Assembly (NCBI GenBank): GCA_019418545.1
Contig: DYBQ01000004.1
Coordinates: forward strand, 31,133-95,132
DNA: 64,000 bases
DNA from: Clostridiales bacterium
Lineage (GTDB): Bacteria > Bacillota > Clostridia > Oscillospirales > Acutalibacteraceae
Reading direction: 5' to 3'
Every line of letters begins with the position of its first letter. Position 1 is the first letter of the stretch. Shown in pieces: positions 8,522-17,541 of this stretch. Made by a program: the position numbers and the translations under genes. The notes beneath the pieces were generated by a model. It made no database searches. It was not told the DNA's origin and saw only the letters and a list, made by a program, of their open reading frames with translations.

Positions 8522-9757
8522 ATGAAATACTGCAAAAAGGCACTGGAAAAATTTTATCACAGCCCTCTTCCCATTGCCTGTTATATCAGTCTGGCTGCTT
8601 CTGCCGTTGTCTGCCTGTTGGGTGCTTTTCAGGGTTCCTCCGGCCTTTCTATTATGGTTGGATTCCCGCTGGCAGCTTTATTTGCATTTTTGCCCATTGC
8701 CCTGACGCTGGAAAACTTTCTGTTTCTGTTTCTCCCTCTGAAAACCGGAAAAGAAGAATCGGGCATTAAACTGCTGGAATTGACCACGTTATTGCTTGGA
8801 GGTTTCCTCTCCGCTATCTATCTGGGGTCAGGCATTCACGCAGTTATGCCCGCAGACTGGAACCAACAGCTGGAGAACAACCAGCGCCACACCCCAATTG
8901 CCCTGGACTCTTTGCCCACGGTGATTTTGTTTGCTGTGCTGGCGTTGGCTGGGTATATAATTCTGCGATACTGTCCCCGAAAAAAGCTGCCGCCGCTGCT
9001 GATGGTATTCTCTATGTCTGCCATGTATATTGGGATGGTATTGTGTGTCCTCTGGTGTGTCCAAATCTGGAAGCAGTCGATGATGTTCCCCCTTACGCTT
9101 CTTCCCATTAACTGTGTGTTGATGAGCCTGCGTACGATTCGGTTAGTTGTACGGGAAGAAAAACAGCGGCTGGAAGAAGAACCAAACCGGCAAAAAGGGA
9201 AATGGCTGGCCCGCATTCTTTCCCATGTTTCCGCATGGCCGGTGCTGGCGCTGGTTGCTGCCCTGCCACTGCTGGGAATTGTCACTGCTATTCTGGTGCT
9301 GTTCTGTCAGCAGCCGGATGGCCTTATCCGCGCCTGGACTCAAACTGCGGACTGGAATCTTTCCCAGCAGACCCCGCCGCCCAATGTCAGGTTTGACGAG
9401 CATTATCTGTGCACTGTGGCAGCAGGCGGCCACAAAAAAGTAGTCAAGCCCCTGCGAACCGGAAAACGTCACGGCCATGAGGTGCTGGTTAACCGGCAGC
9501 TGTGCATCGCCAACGCCTTTGAGCAATTGCTGGAAGAACGCACGCCCCGTTTTCATCGAGCAGTCCGGGGCCTATACGACAAAACCGGTTATCCCATTGC
9601 CAAACACATCCGCTCTCCCTATTTGGCGGATGCAATCTATTTTTTCATGAAGCCGCTGGAATGGCTGTTTTTGCTGGTACTGTATCTGTGTGATGCCAAC
9701 CCGGAAAATCGTATTGCTGTCCAGTATCCTCACAAACCGCTGCCAAAGGAGAAGTAA
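8522..9757 (+). CDS. multi-pass membrane protein with conserved C-terminal domain (DUF6688-like)
   Basis: A 411-residue protein with about seven hydrophobic segments in the first 270 residues and a soluble C-terminal domain. That domain contains the patterns 'VLVNRQLCIANAFEQLLEERTPRFHR', 'YDKTGYP' and 'SPYLADAIYFFMKPLEWLF', which I recall from the DUF6688 family, though I could not check. No catalytic motif is evident. It is preceded by a good RBS (AAAGGAG) 31 bp after the GNAT stop and followed 14 bp later by an XRE regulator, so all four genes probably form one operon. Function unknown. Confidence 0.75.
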   Translation: MKYCKKALEKFYHSPLPIACYISLAASAVVCLLGAFQGSSGLSIMVGFPLAALFAFLPIALTLENFLFLFLPLKTGKEESGIKLLELTTLLLGGFLSAIYLGSGIHAVMPADWNQQLENNQRHTPIALDSLPTVILFAVLALAGYIILRYCPRKKLPPLLMVFSMSAMYIGMVLCVLWCVQIWKQSMMFPLTLLPINCVLMSLRTIRLVVREEKQRLEEEPNRQKGKWLARILSHVSAWPVLALVAALPLLGIVTAILVLFCQQPDGLIRAWTQTADWNLSQQTPPPNVRFDEHYLCTVAAGGHKKVVKPLRTGKRHGHEVLVNRQLCIANAFEQLLEERTPRFHRAVRGLYDKTGYPIAKHIRSPYLADAIYFFMKPLEWLFLLVLYLCDANPENRIAVQYPHKPLPKEK

Positions 9758-9771
9758 GAGAGGTTACCACC

Positions 9772-10002
9772 ATGTATTTTCAGCGCCTGCGCGATTTACG
9801 GGAAGATTGGGATTTGCGGCAGCAGGATATTGCCGATTTGCTTCACATCAGCCAGACCGTCTATTCCCGCTATGAACGGGGATTTCAAACCATTCCTGTC
9901 CCCCATCTGCTGGCGCTGGCTGATTTTTACGGTACCTCCACTGATTATCTTTTGGGAAGGACCTCTGTTCTCACGCCCTATCCAAAACAGAAAAAGACAT
10001 GA
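9772..10002 (+). CDS. small XRE-family helix-turn-helix regulator
   Basis: A 76-residue protein that is almost only an HTH_3 domain: 'LRQQDIADLLHISQTVYSRYERG' forms the helix-turn-helix and 'LADFYGTSTDYLLGRT' the usual closing helix. It is a cytosolic DNA-binding protein and, given its place at the end of the operon, may control its own operon. No sensor domain is present. Confidence 0.88.
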   Translation: MYFQRLRDLREDWDLRQQDIADLLHISQTVYSRYERGFQTIPVPHLLALADFYGTSTDYLLGRTSVLTPYPKQKKT

Positions 10003-10004
10003 GA

Positions 10005-10032
10005 AAACCCGGAAGTGCAAACTTCCGGGTTT
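10005..10032 (+). terminator. bidirectional terminator between XRE gene and HAD gene
   Basis: A perfect 12-bp stem (AAACCCGGAAGT / ACTTCCGGGTTT) with a four-base loop; T-rich on both sides. It serves the rightward operon and the leftward HAD gene, whose stop is at 10036. Confidence 0.9.
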
Positions 10033-10035
10033 CTT

Positions 10036-10524
10036 TTATTTCTCCCCCAAAATGGTTACCGCCCTTTCCACATCTTCCTCTGTCAGGCCAACACAGGGGT
10101 CTGTTTGTACATGGTGAGGCTTTAGCCGCAGCTTATGCAAATCCAAATCCTCCAGAATCACATATTTTTTGACTTCCGGGTGCATTTGCAGCCAAAGCAG
10201 AATTTCATCCCCTTTTGTCAGGCTGAGCCTGGGAATCAGGTAGCTCTTTTTTTCTGATAAATCATCTGTTTTGTCCAGCAGTTTCATCCCATATTTTTTC
10301 AAAAGTTCTATCAGTTGCTGGGCTTCTGAGCGAGTAGGCCGCAGATTTTCGTCCAGCCAGAACCGCCACCCGGAGTGAAGCACTACTTCAGCTCCGGTCC
10401 GCGTAGTAATTTCTCCCAGCAGCTGTACTTTTTCCTCGTCAATTAGTTGTCCAGAAGCAATTTGCCTGCTGCTTCGAAAGTCCGAATTTAATACCCCATC
10501 TACATCCAAAAAAATAATTTTCAC
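10036..10524 (-). CDS. HAD-like protein (RNA-repair 'Swiss army knife' HAD domain type)
   Basis: I choose the GTG at 10524, preceded by AGGGAGAG, giving 162 residues starting 'MKIIFLDVDGVLNS'; the longer frame adds 27 residues with no support. 'DVDGVLN' is HAD motif I with the nucleophilic Asp, 'VLHSGWR' is the motif II region, and 'LEDLD' near 125 resembles motif IV. The pattern matches stand-alone members of PF18143, whose founding examples are domains of RNA-repair proteins. Role as a phosphatase is inferred; substrate unknown. Single gene. Confidence 0.75.
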   Translation of the reverse strand: MKIIFLDVDGVLNSDFRSSRQIASGQLIDEEKVQLLGEITTRTGAEVVLHSGWRFWLDENLRPTRSEAQQLIELLKKYGMKLLDKTDDLSEKKSYLIPRLSLTKGDEILLWLQMHPEVKKYVILEDLDLHKLRLKPHHVQTDPCVGLTEEDVERAVTILGEK

Positions 10525-10777
10525 ACTCTCTTCTCTCCCTGAAAAATTTTGTAAAAAACACGCATGTTTGCTTTGACAAACCGGCTTATACAAACAGTTA
10601 TACAACTCTTGTTTTCCACAGGTTGTTGAATCGATGTTGAAAAAATCATTGTTATTTTTAATAGAATTTTTATATTCAAATTGGATAAATTATATATATT
10701 TCAAGCTGATTTTTTATATTTTTATTCTCTCAAACGTTTCCTTGTGGAATCTCCGTTTGTAACCTCACAAAATTTAA

Positions 10778-10810
10778 AAAGCCCGCCTCCTTTTTGGGGA
10801 AGCGGGCTTT
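10778..10810 (-). terminator. terminator of phosphoglucomutase gene
   Basis: AAAGCCCGC and GCGGGCTTT arms flank a 15-base loop; on the minus strand the stem is followed by a T-rich run. Confidence 0.8.
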
Positions 10811-10834
10811 CTTCAGTTATCAACGATAAAACAA

Positions 10835-12538
10835 TTAGATGCCCAGCAGAGCCGGCACAGCATCCTTCATCTTGTCAATAATCGCTACGGAATCTTCATG
10901 GCTGGTACCCTTTGCAGACAGATAAATCTTAATCTTGGGCTCGGTGCCAGAAGGACGGACAATCAACTTGCTGCCATCTTCCATACGGTATTCCAGCACA
11001 TTGGACTTGGGCAGAGTGATTTCGCTCTTCTCGTCGCCGTCATAGCGGACAGATTCCTGATAATCGCTCCAACCAATTACCTTATGGCCAGCAATCTCAG
11101 CGGGGGCGTTGTTGCGCAGAGTGGACATAATGCTGTCCATCTTCTTCATGCCGTCTTCGCCTTCAAAGCCAAAGTTGCACAGGCCATTGCGATAATAACC
11201 ATACTTTTCATACAGGGCATTGATGGCGTCAACCAAAGTCATGCCCTTCTTCTTATAGTAATAAGCCATTTCGCAAATCAGCATGCTGCCGTCCACAGCG
11301 TCCTTATCGCGGACATAGCCGCCGGACAGATAGCCATAGCTCTCTTCAAAGCCCAAAATATAACGCTCAGGATGGCCCTCAGCCTCCAAAGAAGCAATCT
11401 GGTCGCCAATATACTTAAAGCCGGTGAGCACACGGCGCATTTCTACACCATAATCCTTTGCAATGGCATCCACCATGTCGGTGCTGACGATGGTGGTAAC
11501 AGCCACCGGATTCTCCGGCAAAGTACCCTTTTCCTTTTTTTGAGAAGCAATGAAGTCCAGCAGCAAAATGCCAACCTCATTACCCGTCAGCAGAATGTAT
11601 TCGCCATTCTGATTCACTGCAATACCCACGCGGTCGCAGTCGGGGTCAGTAGCCAACAGCAGGGTGGGCTCTACCTTTTCGCACAGCTCCAAGCCCTTCT
11701 GCAGTGCTTCGCGAATCTCGGGGTTCGGGAAGGGGCAAGTGGGGAAGTTGCCGTCAGGCTCGGACTGCTCCGGCACAATCGTAACATCGGTAACGCCAAT
11801 GCGCTCCAAAATCCGGGTAACGCACATTTTACCGCTGCCGTTGAGAGGGGTATAAACAATTTTCAGGCTGCCATCTGTGCCGCCCAGAACACTCTGCGTC
11901 TGTACGTCATCCAGGAAGGCAGTGACACAATCTTCGCCAATCCAGGCAATCATGCCATCCTTCAGGCCCTGTTCAAAGTCCATTTTCTTTACGCCGTCAA
12001 AAATGTCCAAATTATTGATTTCCTGAAGAATCTCATCGGCCATTTCCAGCGTAACCTGGCAACCATCATTGCCATACACTTTATAACCGTTATATTTAGC
12101 GGGGTTGTGGCTGGCCGTTACACAAATACCGGCATCACACTTTAAATACCGCACTGCATAGGACAGAGACGGTGTGGGCATCAGCTGGGGATACAGATAT
12201 GCCTTGATGCCATTAGCAGCCAGAACCGCTGCGGATTCACGGGCAAACACATCACTCTTAATACGGCTGTCGTGAGCAATTGCAACGCTGGGCACTTCGC
12301 CTTCTGCCTTGTGCTTATTCAAATAATTTGCCAGGCCCTGAGTCGCCTTCCGTACTGTATAAACATTCATACGGTTGGTACCTGCGCCAATGACACCGCG
12401 CAAACCGCCAGTACCAAATTCCAGGTTGCGATAAAAACGATCGTTGATTTCTTCCGGCTTATCCTGTATTGCCTTCAGTTCCTCAGTCAAATCAGGGTCA
12501 TCCAGGGATACAGAAAGCCATCTCTCATATTCGTTCAT
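10835..12538 (-). CDS. phosphoglucomutase/phosphomannomutase
   Basis: A 567-residue alpha-D-phosphohexomutase that interconverts glucose-1-P and glucose-6-P (or mannose equivalents), feeding glycogen, wall and glycolipid sugar synthesis. The phosphoserine loop 'TASHNPAKYNGYK' is near 145, the metal loop 'DPDCDRVGIA' near 300, the sugar loop 'GFEESYGYL' near 400 and the phosphate-binding 'RPSGTEPKIKIY' near 535. Length and order match the PgcA/YbbT type. ATG at 12538 has AAAGGA ten bases upstream; the GTG at 12547 is too close to it. Confidence 0.94.
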   Translation of the reverse strand: MNEYERWLSVSLDDPDLTEELKAIQDKPEEINDRFYRNLEFGTGGLRGVIGAGTNRMNVYTVRKATQGLANYLNKHKAEGEVPSVAIAHDSRIKSDVFARESAAVLAANGIKAYLYPQLMPTPSLSYAVRYLKCDAGICVTASHNPAKYNGYKVYGNDGCQVTLEMADEILQEINNLDIFDGVKKMDFEQGLKDGMIAWIGEDCVTAFLDDVQTQSVLGGTDGSLKIVYTPLNGSGKMCVTRILERIGVTDVTIVPEQSEPDGNFPTCPFPNPEIREALQKGLELCEKVEPTLLLATDPDCDRVGIAVNQNGEYILLTGNEVGILLLDFIASQKKEKGTLPENPVAVTTIVSTDMVDAIAKDYGVEMRRVLTGFKYIGDQIASLEAEGHPERYILGFEESYGYLSGGYVRDKDAVDGSMLICEMAYYYKKKGMTLVDAINALYEKYGYYRNGLCNFGFEGEDGMKKMDSIMSTLRNNAPAEIAGHKVIGWSDYQESVRYDGDEKSEITLPKSNVLEYRMEDGSKLIVRPSGTEPKIKIYLSAKGTSHEDSVAIIDKMKDAVPALLGI

Positions 12539-12690
12539 TGGTAACACGTTCCTTTCAGCCGCTATGGCACGTATTTTTTCAAAACCATACCCTTTGGGAA
12601 TCAGCAGATATTATTCCACTATAAAAATTCCCTATTTATAGAATAGCACTCTTGTCCGTCAATGTCAATGACAACTCGTGTTAAAAGTGG

Positions 12691-13158
12691 TTATTTTCTG
12701 TCAATAATGTTCGTAACAATCCCTTGCGGAGTAATATCAATAATTCCATAGGTTCCATAGCTTCCCCGCATACTGCCAGGATTCATGATATACAATCCAT
12801 CGCGATACACGGTTTCGGCACGGTGGGTGTGTCCATACAGGGCAATGTTCGCTTTATTTTCACGGGCTGCCCGCTCAAATTCATCAATTCCATACTTTAC
12901 CTGATAAATATGTCCATGGGTATAGAAAATCCGAACGCCTTCCACCATACATTCCCCTTTGTCCGGTAAACGGGACGCCCAGTCACAGTTTCCCCGCACC
13001 TGCAAAAACATTTTTTGTGGGAACCGGTATTTTTGCACTTCAACATCATTTTCCCCGTCACCTAAATGAATAACAATTTCCGCTTTTGGCTGTGACAGCA
13101 AAACCTTATGAAGGCCGTTCTCATCTCCATGAGTATCGGAAACCACCAATATTCTCAT
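12691..13158 (-). CDS. YfcE/MJ0936-type metallophosphoesterase
   Basis: A 155-residue calcineurin-like phosphodiesterase with all metal-binding blocks: 'VVSDTHGD' at 5, 'HLGDGENDV' near 40, 'RGNCDW' near 62 and 'GHTHRAE' near 108. The family hydrolyses phosphodiesters in vitro; cellular substrates are unclear. The ATG at 13158 follows GAAGAAGG by six bases and puts the first motif at the N-terminus, so the upstream nine codons are not used. Single gene upstream of phosphoglucomutase. Confidence 0.88.
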   Translation of the reverse strand: MRILVVSDTHGDENGLHKVLLSQPKAEIVIHLGDGENDVEVQKYRFPQKMFLQVRGNCDWASRLPDKGECMVEGVRIFYTHGHIYQVKYGIDEFERAARENKANIALYGHTHRAETVYRDGLYIMNPGSMRGSYGTYGIIDITPQGIVTNIIDRK

Positions 13159-13346
13159 AATAAACCTTCTTCCCTCAGCCCCCATGGGACTGAATTTTCT
13201 ATTCGTACTTTTCTTTCCTGTTTTGATTCATTTTATGTGTAGTGTCATCTTTTGAGTCCCTGTGCATATTCTGATAACGGGAACTTTTCTGAAAAAGGGA
13301 ATCCCTTTTTCCCCATGTCTTTCGCTTGTAAGAAAGGATGATGATT

Positions 13347-13598
13347 ATGCCTAATCAAAATCAACTGGAAGCTTTTTTGCAGCAAGCAGCCCGGCAGCTG
13401 GGCACCAACCCTGAAACTTTAAAACATGCCGCCCAATCAGGAGAACTGGATAAGATTGTCAGCGGGATGAACGCCGGTGACGCCGCAAAATTTAAACAAG
13501 TGCTCTCAGACCAAAAAGCTGCCGACAAACTGCTGAGCACACCTCAAGCCCAAAAACTTCTCCAAATGCTTTTGGGTACACAAAAAGGAGGAAAATAG
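13347..13598 (+). CDS. small helical protein of unknown function, first of three
   Basis: An 83-residue hydrophilic, Gln- and Ala-rich protein with no signal or membrane segment, predicted mostly helical ('FLQQAARQLGTNPETL', 'LLSTPQAQKLLQML'). I use the third ATG (13347), nine bases after AAAGG; the first two ATGs sit on top of the ribosome site. It precedes the next gene by four bases, so the two are translationally linked. I do not recognise the family beyond a memory of similar short proteins in other Clostridia. Confidence 0.7.
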   Translation: MPNQNQLEAFLQQAARQLGTNPETLKHAAQSGELDKIVSGMNAGDAAKFKQVLSDQKAADKLLSTPQAQKLLQMLLGTQKGGK

Positions 13599-13602
13599 AG
13601 CC

Positions 13603-14037
13603 GTGGATGATTTGGCAGGAAAATTGAACGAACTGCTAAGCAGCCCGGATGCCATGGCCCGTATTCAAAACCTTGCCGGAATGTTGGAGCAAAATCAGGG
13701 AGATTCCAATGCTTCACCGCCTTCTCACCGGCAGCAGACGGAGGGAGGAAATCTGGGGGCACTGGCCTCTCTCCTGGGTGGCCTTGGGAATTCCGACAGA
13801 GAAGCATCCGGCAGTTCTTCCCTTCCAGAAGCCGGCACACTGCAAATGGTTACACGGCTTGCCCCTTTGCTCACGGCGGCCCGCCAGGAAGATGACCATA
13901 TCCGTCTTCTGCGGGCCCTTCGTCCGCTTTTGGGGAATGAGCGGCAAAAAAAACTGGATGAAGCGATTCGTATTTTGCAACTGCTTCGGATGCTGCCGCT
14001 TTTACGTCAAACCGGCCTGTTATCCAGCCTGTTATAG
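13603..14037 (+). CDS. small protein of unknown function, second of three
   Basis: A 144-residue protein beginning at GTG after AGGAGG (12 bases away), inside the stop region of the previous gene. N-terminal 'MDDLAGKLNELLSSPDAMARIQNLAGML' is an amphipathic helix pair that resembles the 'LLSTPQAQKLLQMLL' end of the first protein, followed by a Gly/Ser-rich linker and a second helical block with basic residues ('LLRALRPLLGNERQKKLDEAIRI'). No known catalytic motif. Context suggests the three products act together. Confidence 0.7.
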   Translation: MDDLAGKLNELLSSPDAMARIQNLAGMLEQNQGDSNASPPSHRQQTEGGNLGALASLLGGLGNSDREASGSSSLPEAGTLQMVTRLAPLLTAARQEDDHIRLLRALRPLLGNERQKKLDEAIRILQLLRMLPLLRQTGLLSSLL

Positions 14038-14063
14038 AGATTTTTTGAAAAGGAGTCCTTCCC

Positions 14064-14387
14064 ATGACAGGAAAACCATCTCAACCGGGAAAGCCTTCCT
14101 CTGCCGGAAAAGACGACCTGCACCGAATGCAGGAAGACGCTGTACGCCGAGTACAGGAAATGCAAAGCCGCGCCCGCTCTCATCTGGAACACACGGCTCC
14201 TCCTCCCGATTCTCATCCTGCAAAACCAGAACCAGCACCAGTCTCTTCTTCCTCCCACAATGAGGATGTATTTCAAACATTGTTTCAGGATGAAGAACGC
14301 ACACTGATTCTGGCCTTACTCCTGCTGCTTAGCGGAGAAGGGGAAAATTGGGAATTGGTGTTTGCTCTGCTGTTTCTCTTACTATAA
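14064..14387 (+). CDS. small protein of unknown function with hydrophobic C-terminus, third of three
   Basis: A 107-residue protein. Residues 1-70 are polar, Pro/Ser-rich and charged; residues ~78-107 are two leucine-rich stretches separated by 'SGEGENWE', resembling a short hairpin or tail anchor. The ATG follows AAAAGGAG. It lies 26 bp after the previous gene. No homologue is recognised with confidence. Confidence 0.68.
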   Translation: MTGKPSQPGKPSSAGKDDLHRMQEDAVRRVQEMQSRARSHLEHTAPPPDSHPAKPEPAPVSSSSHNEDVFQTLFQDEERTLILALLLLLSGEGENWELVFALLFLLL

Positions 14388-14396
14388 CCCTTTAGA

Positions 14397-15416
14397 CTAA
14401 GATGATGCAGTTTCCTCGCTGGTCTCCAATTCCCGAATCTGCACCACATATTCTTCCCCATTTTCCGTCTGTGCAAGCACATATTCCATATATTTTACGG
14501 GAGAAGGCTCTTCTGGTGCATCGATATCATCACTGCGCCACTTATCTGCCGGCGCCACATAGCCCACTTTTAACACCTTTTTTCCATCAGCCTGCACCCC
14601 AATGGATTCTGTATATGGGATAAAACTACTCTGCGTACTATAGGGTGTTACATGGAATTGGTTATCCGTATCATCAAATGTAAAAAAGTTATCTTCATCC
14701 AGCCCGTTCAGCTGCAATTCGACATTTGGCCCAAATAGTGCATGACAGGCATCGGATACATCAGCCAGCGGGACAATAGTCCGGCCCATATCGTCATAAT
14801 CGGTATAGGAAGTACTGTTGTCCTCCAGCGCTTTCCACAACGAGGCAGTTAAAACCATCATCTCATCTGCTTCTTCAGGCGTTTCATAAGTATCAGGGTC
14901 CTGCATAACCAACGGTTTGAGATACTCATCATATGCCCGTTCACGGCTATCATCTGTAGCAGCCTGATAAATCTGTGTCCCAATGGTTGCCGCCAGATAT
15001 CCTACACCGGTAAGCGCCAAAAGCAGCACCACTACACCAGTAGCCAGCCCCAATTTTCTTCGTTTTCCTCTGGCCCGAAATCTGGGCAATTCATTTGATG
15101 CTGTTTCAGTCTCTGCTGTATCTGTAAACTCCTGTACTGGGGTTTCCTCTTCTGTATCCGCTGCCTGTTCTTCCAACAAATCAAAACCCTCATGAACGTT
15201 TTCCTGTGCGGCTTTCACAACGGCTTTTACTGCTTCGCCAGGCGCTGTATGATGCCTTTTATTTTTAGAGGCCGGTTTATCCTGAGAGGTCTGCTTCTCC
15301 GGTTGCTGTTTTGGAAACATGTCACGATAGTCGGAGGATATTACGCGGCCTTTTGGAGGTTCCTTTTTATCGGAGGATTCCGGCGGCCGCTTTCCTGTTT
15401 TTTCCTGCTCGTCCAT
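14397..15416 (-). CDS. single-span membrane protein of unknown function
   Basis: A 339-residue protein starting at ATG 15416, six bases after GGAAAGGAAG. Residues 1-110 are polar and Lys/Glu-rich (cytosolic), residues ~117-140 are one transmembrane helix ('ATGVVVLLLALTGVGYLAA') preceded by RGKRRK, and the rest is probably extracytoplasmic, acidic and Thr/Asp-rich. It follows proA by 31 bp on the same strand and may be part of that operon. It is convergent with the small-protein cluster, with only nine bases between stops. No domain recognised. Confidence 0.72.
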   Translation of the reverse strand: MDEQEKTGKRPPESSDKKEPPKGRVISSDYRDMFPKQQPEKQTSQDKPASKNKRHHTAPGEAVKAVVKAAQENVHEGFDLLEEQAADTEEETPVQEFTDTAETETASNELPRFRARGKRRKLGLATGVVVLLLALTGVGYLAATIGTQIYQAATDDSRERAYDEYLKPLVMQDPDTYETPEEADEMMVLTASLWKALEDNSTSYTDYDDMGRTIVPLADVSDACHALFGPNVELQLNGLDEDNFFTFDDTDNQFHVTPYSTQSSFIPYTESIGVQADGKKVLKVGYVAPADKWRSDDIDAPEEPSPVKYMEYVLAQTENGEEYVVQIRELETSEETASS

Positions 15417-15447
15417 CTGTATCTTCCTTTCCGTCATTTCTGCTGCG

Positions 15448-16689
15448 TCATCGAATCTGCCCGTTCCCCCGAATGACAAATTTTTGGGAAGTCAGCTGGC
15501 GGATTCCCATGGGACCCCGGGCGTGAAGTTTCTGAGTAGAAATGCCAATTTCCGCTCCCAGGCCAAACTCACCGCCATCGGTAAACCGGGTAGAAGCGTT
15601 GACATACACCGCCGCTGCATCCACCTCGGAGAGGAAACGCTCTGCATTGCGATAATTCTCCGTAACAATACATTCGCTGTGGCCCGAAGAATACTTTGCA
15701 ATGTGAGCCATGGCATCATCCAAAGAGTCCACAACTTTTACTGCCAAAATATAGTCCAGGTACTCTGTGCTCCAATCCTCTTCACAGGCAGGCACACATT
15801 CCGGCAAAATTTCCCGGGTCTTTTCACACCCACGGATTTCCACCTGCTTTTCGTCCAGCTTTTCCTTCATCACCGGCAAAAACTGCTGGGCAATGTCCTT
15901 ATGTACCAGCACGGTTTCAATGGCATTGCAAACAGAGGGGCGGGAGGTCTTTGCGTTAAAAATAATATCCGCTGCCATCTGGATGTCAGCCGCGTCATCT
16001 ACATATACATGGCAGTTTCCTACACCTGTCTCGATGACGGGAACATGAGAGTTCTCCACTACAGCGCGAATTAGCCCCGCACCGCCACGGGGAATCAGCA
16101 CATCCAGATATCCCGTCAGGCCCATCATCTCAATGGAAGAAGCCCGGCTGGTATCCTGCACCAGCTGGATACTGTCGCGAGGCAGACCGGTGGCTTCCAC
16201 CGCGTCCCGCATCACTTCGGCAATGGCCTGATTGGAGCGGAACGCTTCTTTGCCGCCCCGGAGAATCACCGCGTTGCCCGCTTTCAGGCACAGTGCGGCT
16301 GCGTCGGCTGTCACATTGGGACGGGCTTCATAAATAATTCCAATTACGCCCAGCGGAACTGCCACCTTTTCAATTCGCAGGCCATTGGGGCGCACGCCGC
16401 CTTCCAGCACCTGTCCCACCGGGTCGGGCTGAGCCTTTACCTGCCGCACGCCGTCAGCCATTCCCTGAATCCGTTTTTCATTCAGTGCCAGCCTATCCAT
16501 CAGAGAACGGGACATCCCATTTTTTTCTGCTGCGGAAAGGTCCTCCTGGTTTGCAGCCAAAATTGCTTCTGTGTGTGATTCCAGAGCAGCCGCAATTGCC
16601 TCCAGCGCTGCATCTTTCTGATTTCCGGCAACCGCCAGCTTCCGGGCTGCCTGTTTTGCAGCTGCTCCCATTTTTTCCAGTGTTGTCAT
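15448..16689 (-). CDS. proA: glutamate-5-semialdehyde dehydrogenase (gamma-glutamyl phosphate reductase)
   Basis: A 413-residue NADPH-dependent enzyme that reduces gamma-glutamyl phosphate in the second step of proline synthesis. Recognisable segments are 'PLGVIGIIYEARPNVT' near 112, 'NAVILRGGKEAFRSN' near 140, the catalytic Cys in 'TSRPSVCNAIETVLVH' near 255 and the C-terminal 'GLGAEIGISTQKLHARGPMG'. Length is standard. It follows proB by 36 bp, consistent with a proBA operon. Confidence 0.96.
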   Translation of the reverse strand: MTTLEKMGAAAKQAARKLAVAGNQKDAALEAIAAALESHTEAILAANQEDLSAAEKNGMSRSLMDRLALNEKRIQGMADGVRQVKAQPDPVGQVLEGGVRPNGLRIEKVAVPLGVIGIIYEARPNVTADAAALCLKAGNAVILRGGKEAFRSNQAIAEVMRDAVEATGLPRDSIQLVQDTSRASSIEMMGLTGYLDVLIPRGGAGLIRAVVENSHVPVIETGVGNCHVYVDDAADIQMAADIIFNAKTSRPSVCNAIETVLVHKDIAQQFLPVMKEKLDEKQVEIRGCEKTREILPECVPACEEDWSTEYLDYILAVKVVDSLDDAMAHIAKYSSGHSECIVTENYRNAERFLSEVDAAAVYVNASTRFTDGGEFGLGAEIGISTQKLHARGPMGIRQLTSQKFVIRGNGQIR

Positions 16690-16725
16690 ACTCGTGCCTC
16701 CCTTGCCTTTATTGTATTTGATTGT

Positions 16726-17508
16726 TTATCCGAAAATTGTCCCAATCTGTGCCCCATCAAATAATTGATACAGCACATGGGGGTCTTCTCCACTCACTAC
16801 ACAGCAGGGGATTCCCTGCCGGTTGGCAATTTCTGCGGCTTTGATTTTGGTAGCCATGCCGCCGGTTCCCCGATTGGAACCTGCTCCGCCAGCCAGTGCC
16901 CGAATTTCGTCGGTAATTTCTTTCACCACCGGAATCCGCTTTGCATTGGGATTTTTCCGGGGGTCGCTGTCATACAAACCGTCAATATCCGTAAGAATTA
17001 CCAGCGCGTCCGCTTCCACCAGCTGCGCCACCACCGCCGAAAGGGTGTCGTTGTCGCCAAAGTGGCTGCCCACCAATTCGTCAATGGCCACAGTATCATT
17101 TTCATTGACTACCGGAATAATCCCCAGCTCGATTAGCTCCCGGAAGGTGTTCTCAACATTGTGGCGGCTGCGGGACTCTTCCACCACATCTCCGGTCAGC
17201 AGCACCTGCGCCACCATCTGGTTATATTCCCCAAAGAGCTTGTCGTACATAAACATCAATTCGCACTGTCCCACAGCAGCCAGAGCCTGCTTTTTCTCCG
17301 TTTCGGTGGGGCGCTGGGTCTGCCCCAGTTTTCCCATTCCTACACCAATCGCACCGGAAGTGACCAGCACCACCTGCCTCCCGGCATTTTGTAAATCGGT
17401 AAGAACCTTACAAAGAGTTTCCATCCTCCGAAGGTTGAGCTTCCCGTTTTCATAGGTCAGGCTGGATGTACCCACCTTGACCACTACTCGTTTTGACTCC
17501 TGTATCAT
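16726..17508 (-). CDS. proB: glutamate 5-kinase, short form without PUA domain
   Basis: A 260-residue amino-acid kinase that phosphorylates glutamate to start proline synthesis. 'VVVKVGTSSLT' at 8, 'LVTSGAIGVGMGKLG' near 47, 'VNENDTVA' near 138 and 'RGTGGMATKIKAA' near 213 are the ATP/glutamate-binding blocks. It ends where the catalytic domain ends, lacking the ~100-residue C-terminal PUA domain of the E. coli enzyme; short forms like this are known in Firmicutes. The antiporter gene ends 33 bp upstream. Confidence 0.95.
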   Translation of the reverse strand: MIQESKRVVVKVGTSSLTYENGKLNLRRMETLCKVLTDLQNAGRQVVLVTSGAIGVGMGKLGQTQRPTETEKKQALAAVGQCELMFMYDKLFGEYNQMVAQVLLTGDVVEESRSRHNVENTFRELIELGIIPVVNENDTVAIDELVGSHFGDNDTLSAVVAQLVEADALVILTDIDGLYDSDPRKNPNAKRIPVVKEITDEIRALAGGAGSNRGTGGMATKIKAAEIANRQGIPCCVVSGEDPHVLYQLFDGAQIGTIFG

Positions 17509-17541
17509 CGTTTTTCCTTCTTTCCTTCTCCCAAAATCCTT

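Noticed and set aside
10898..12145. 415-codon open frame antisense to phosphoglucomutase
   Set aside because: Shadow of the mutase; no RBS and low-complexity composition.
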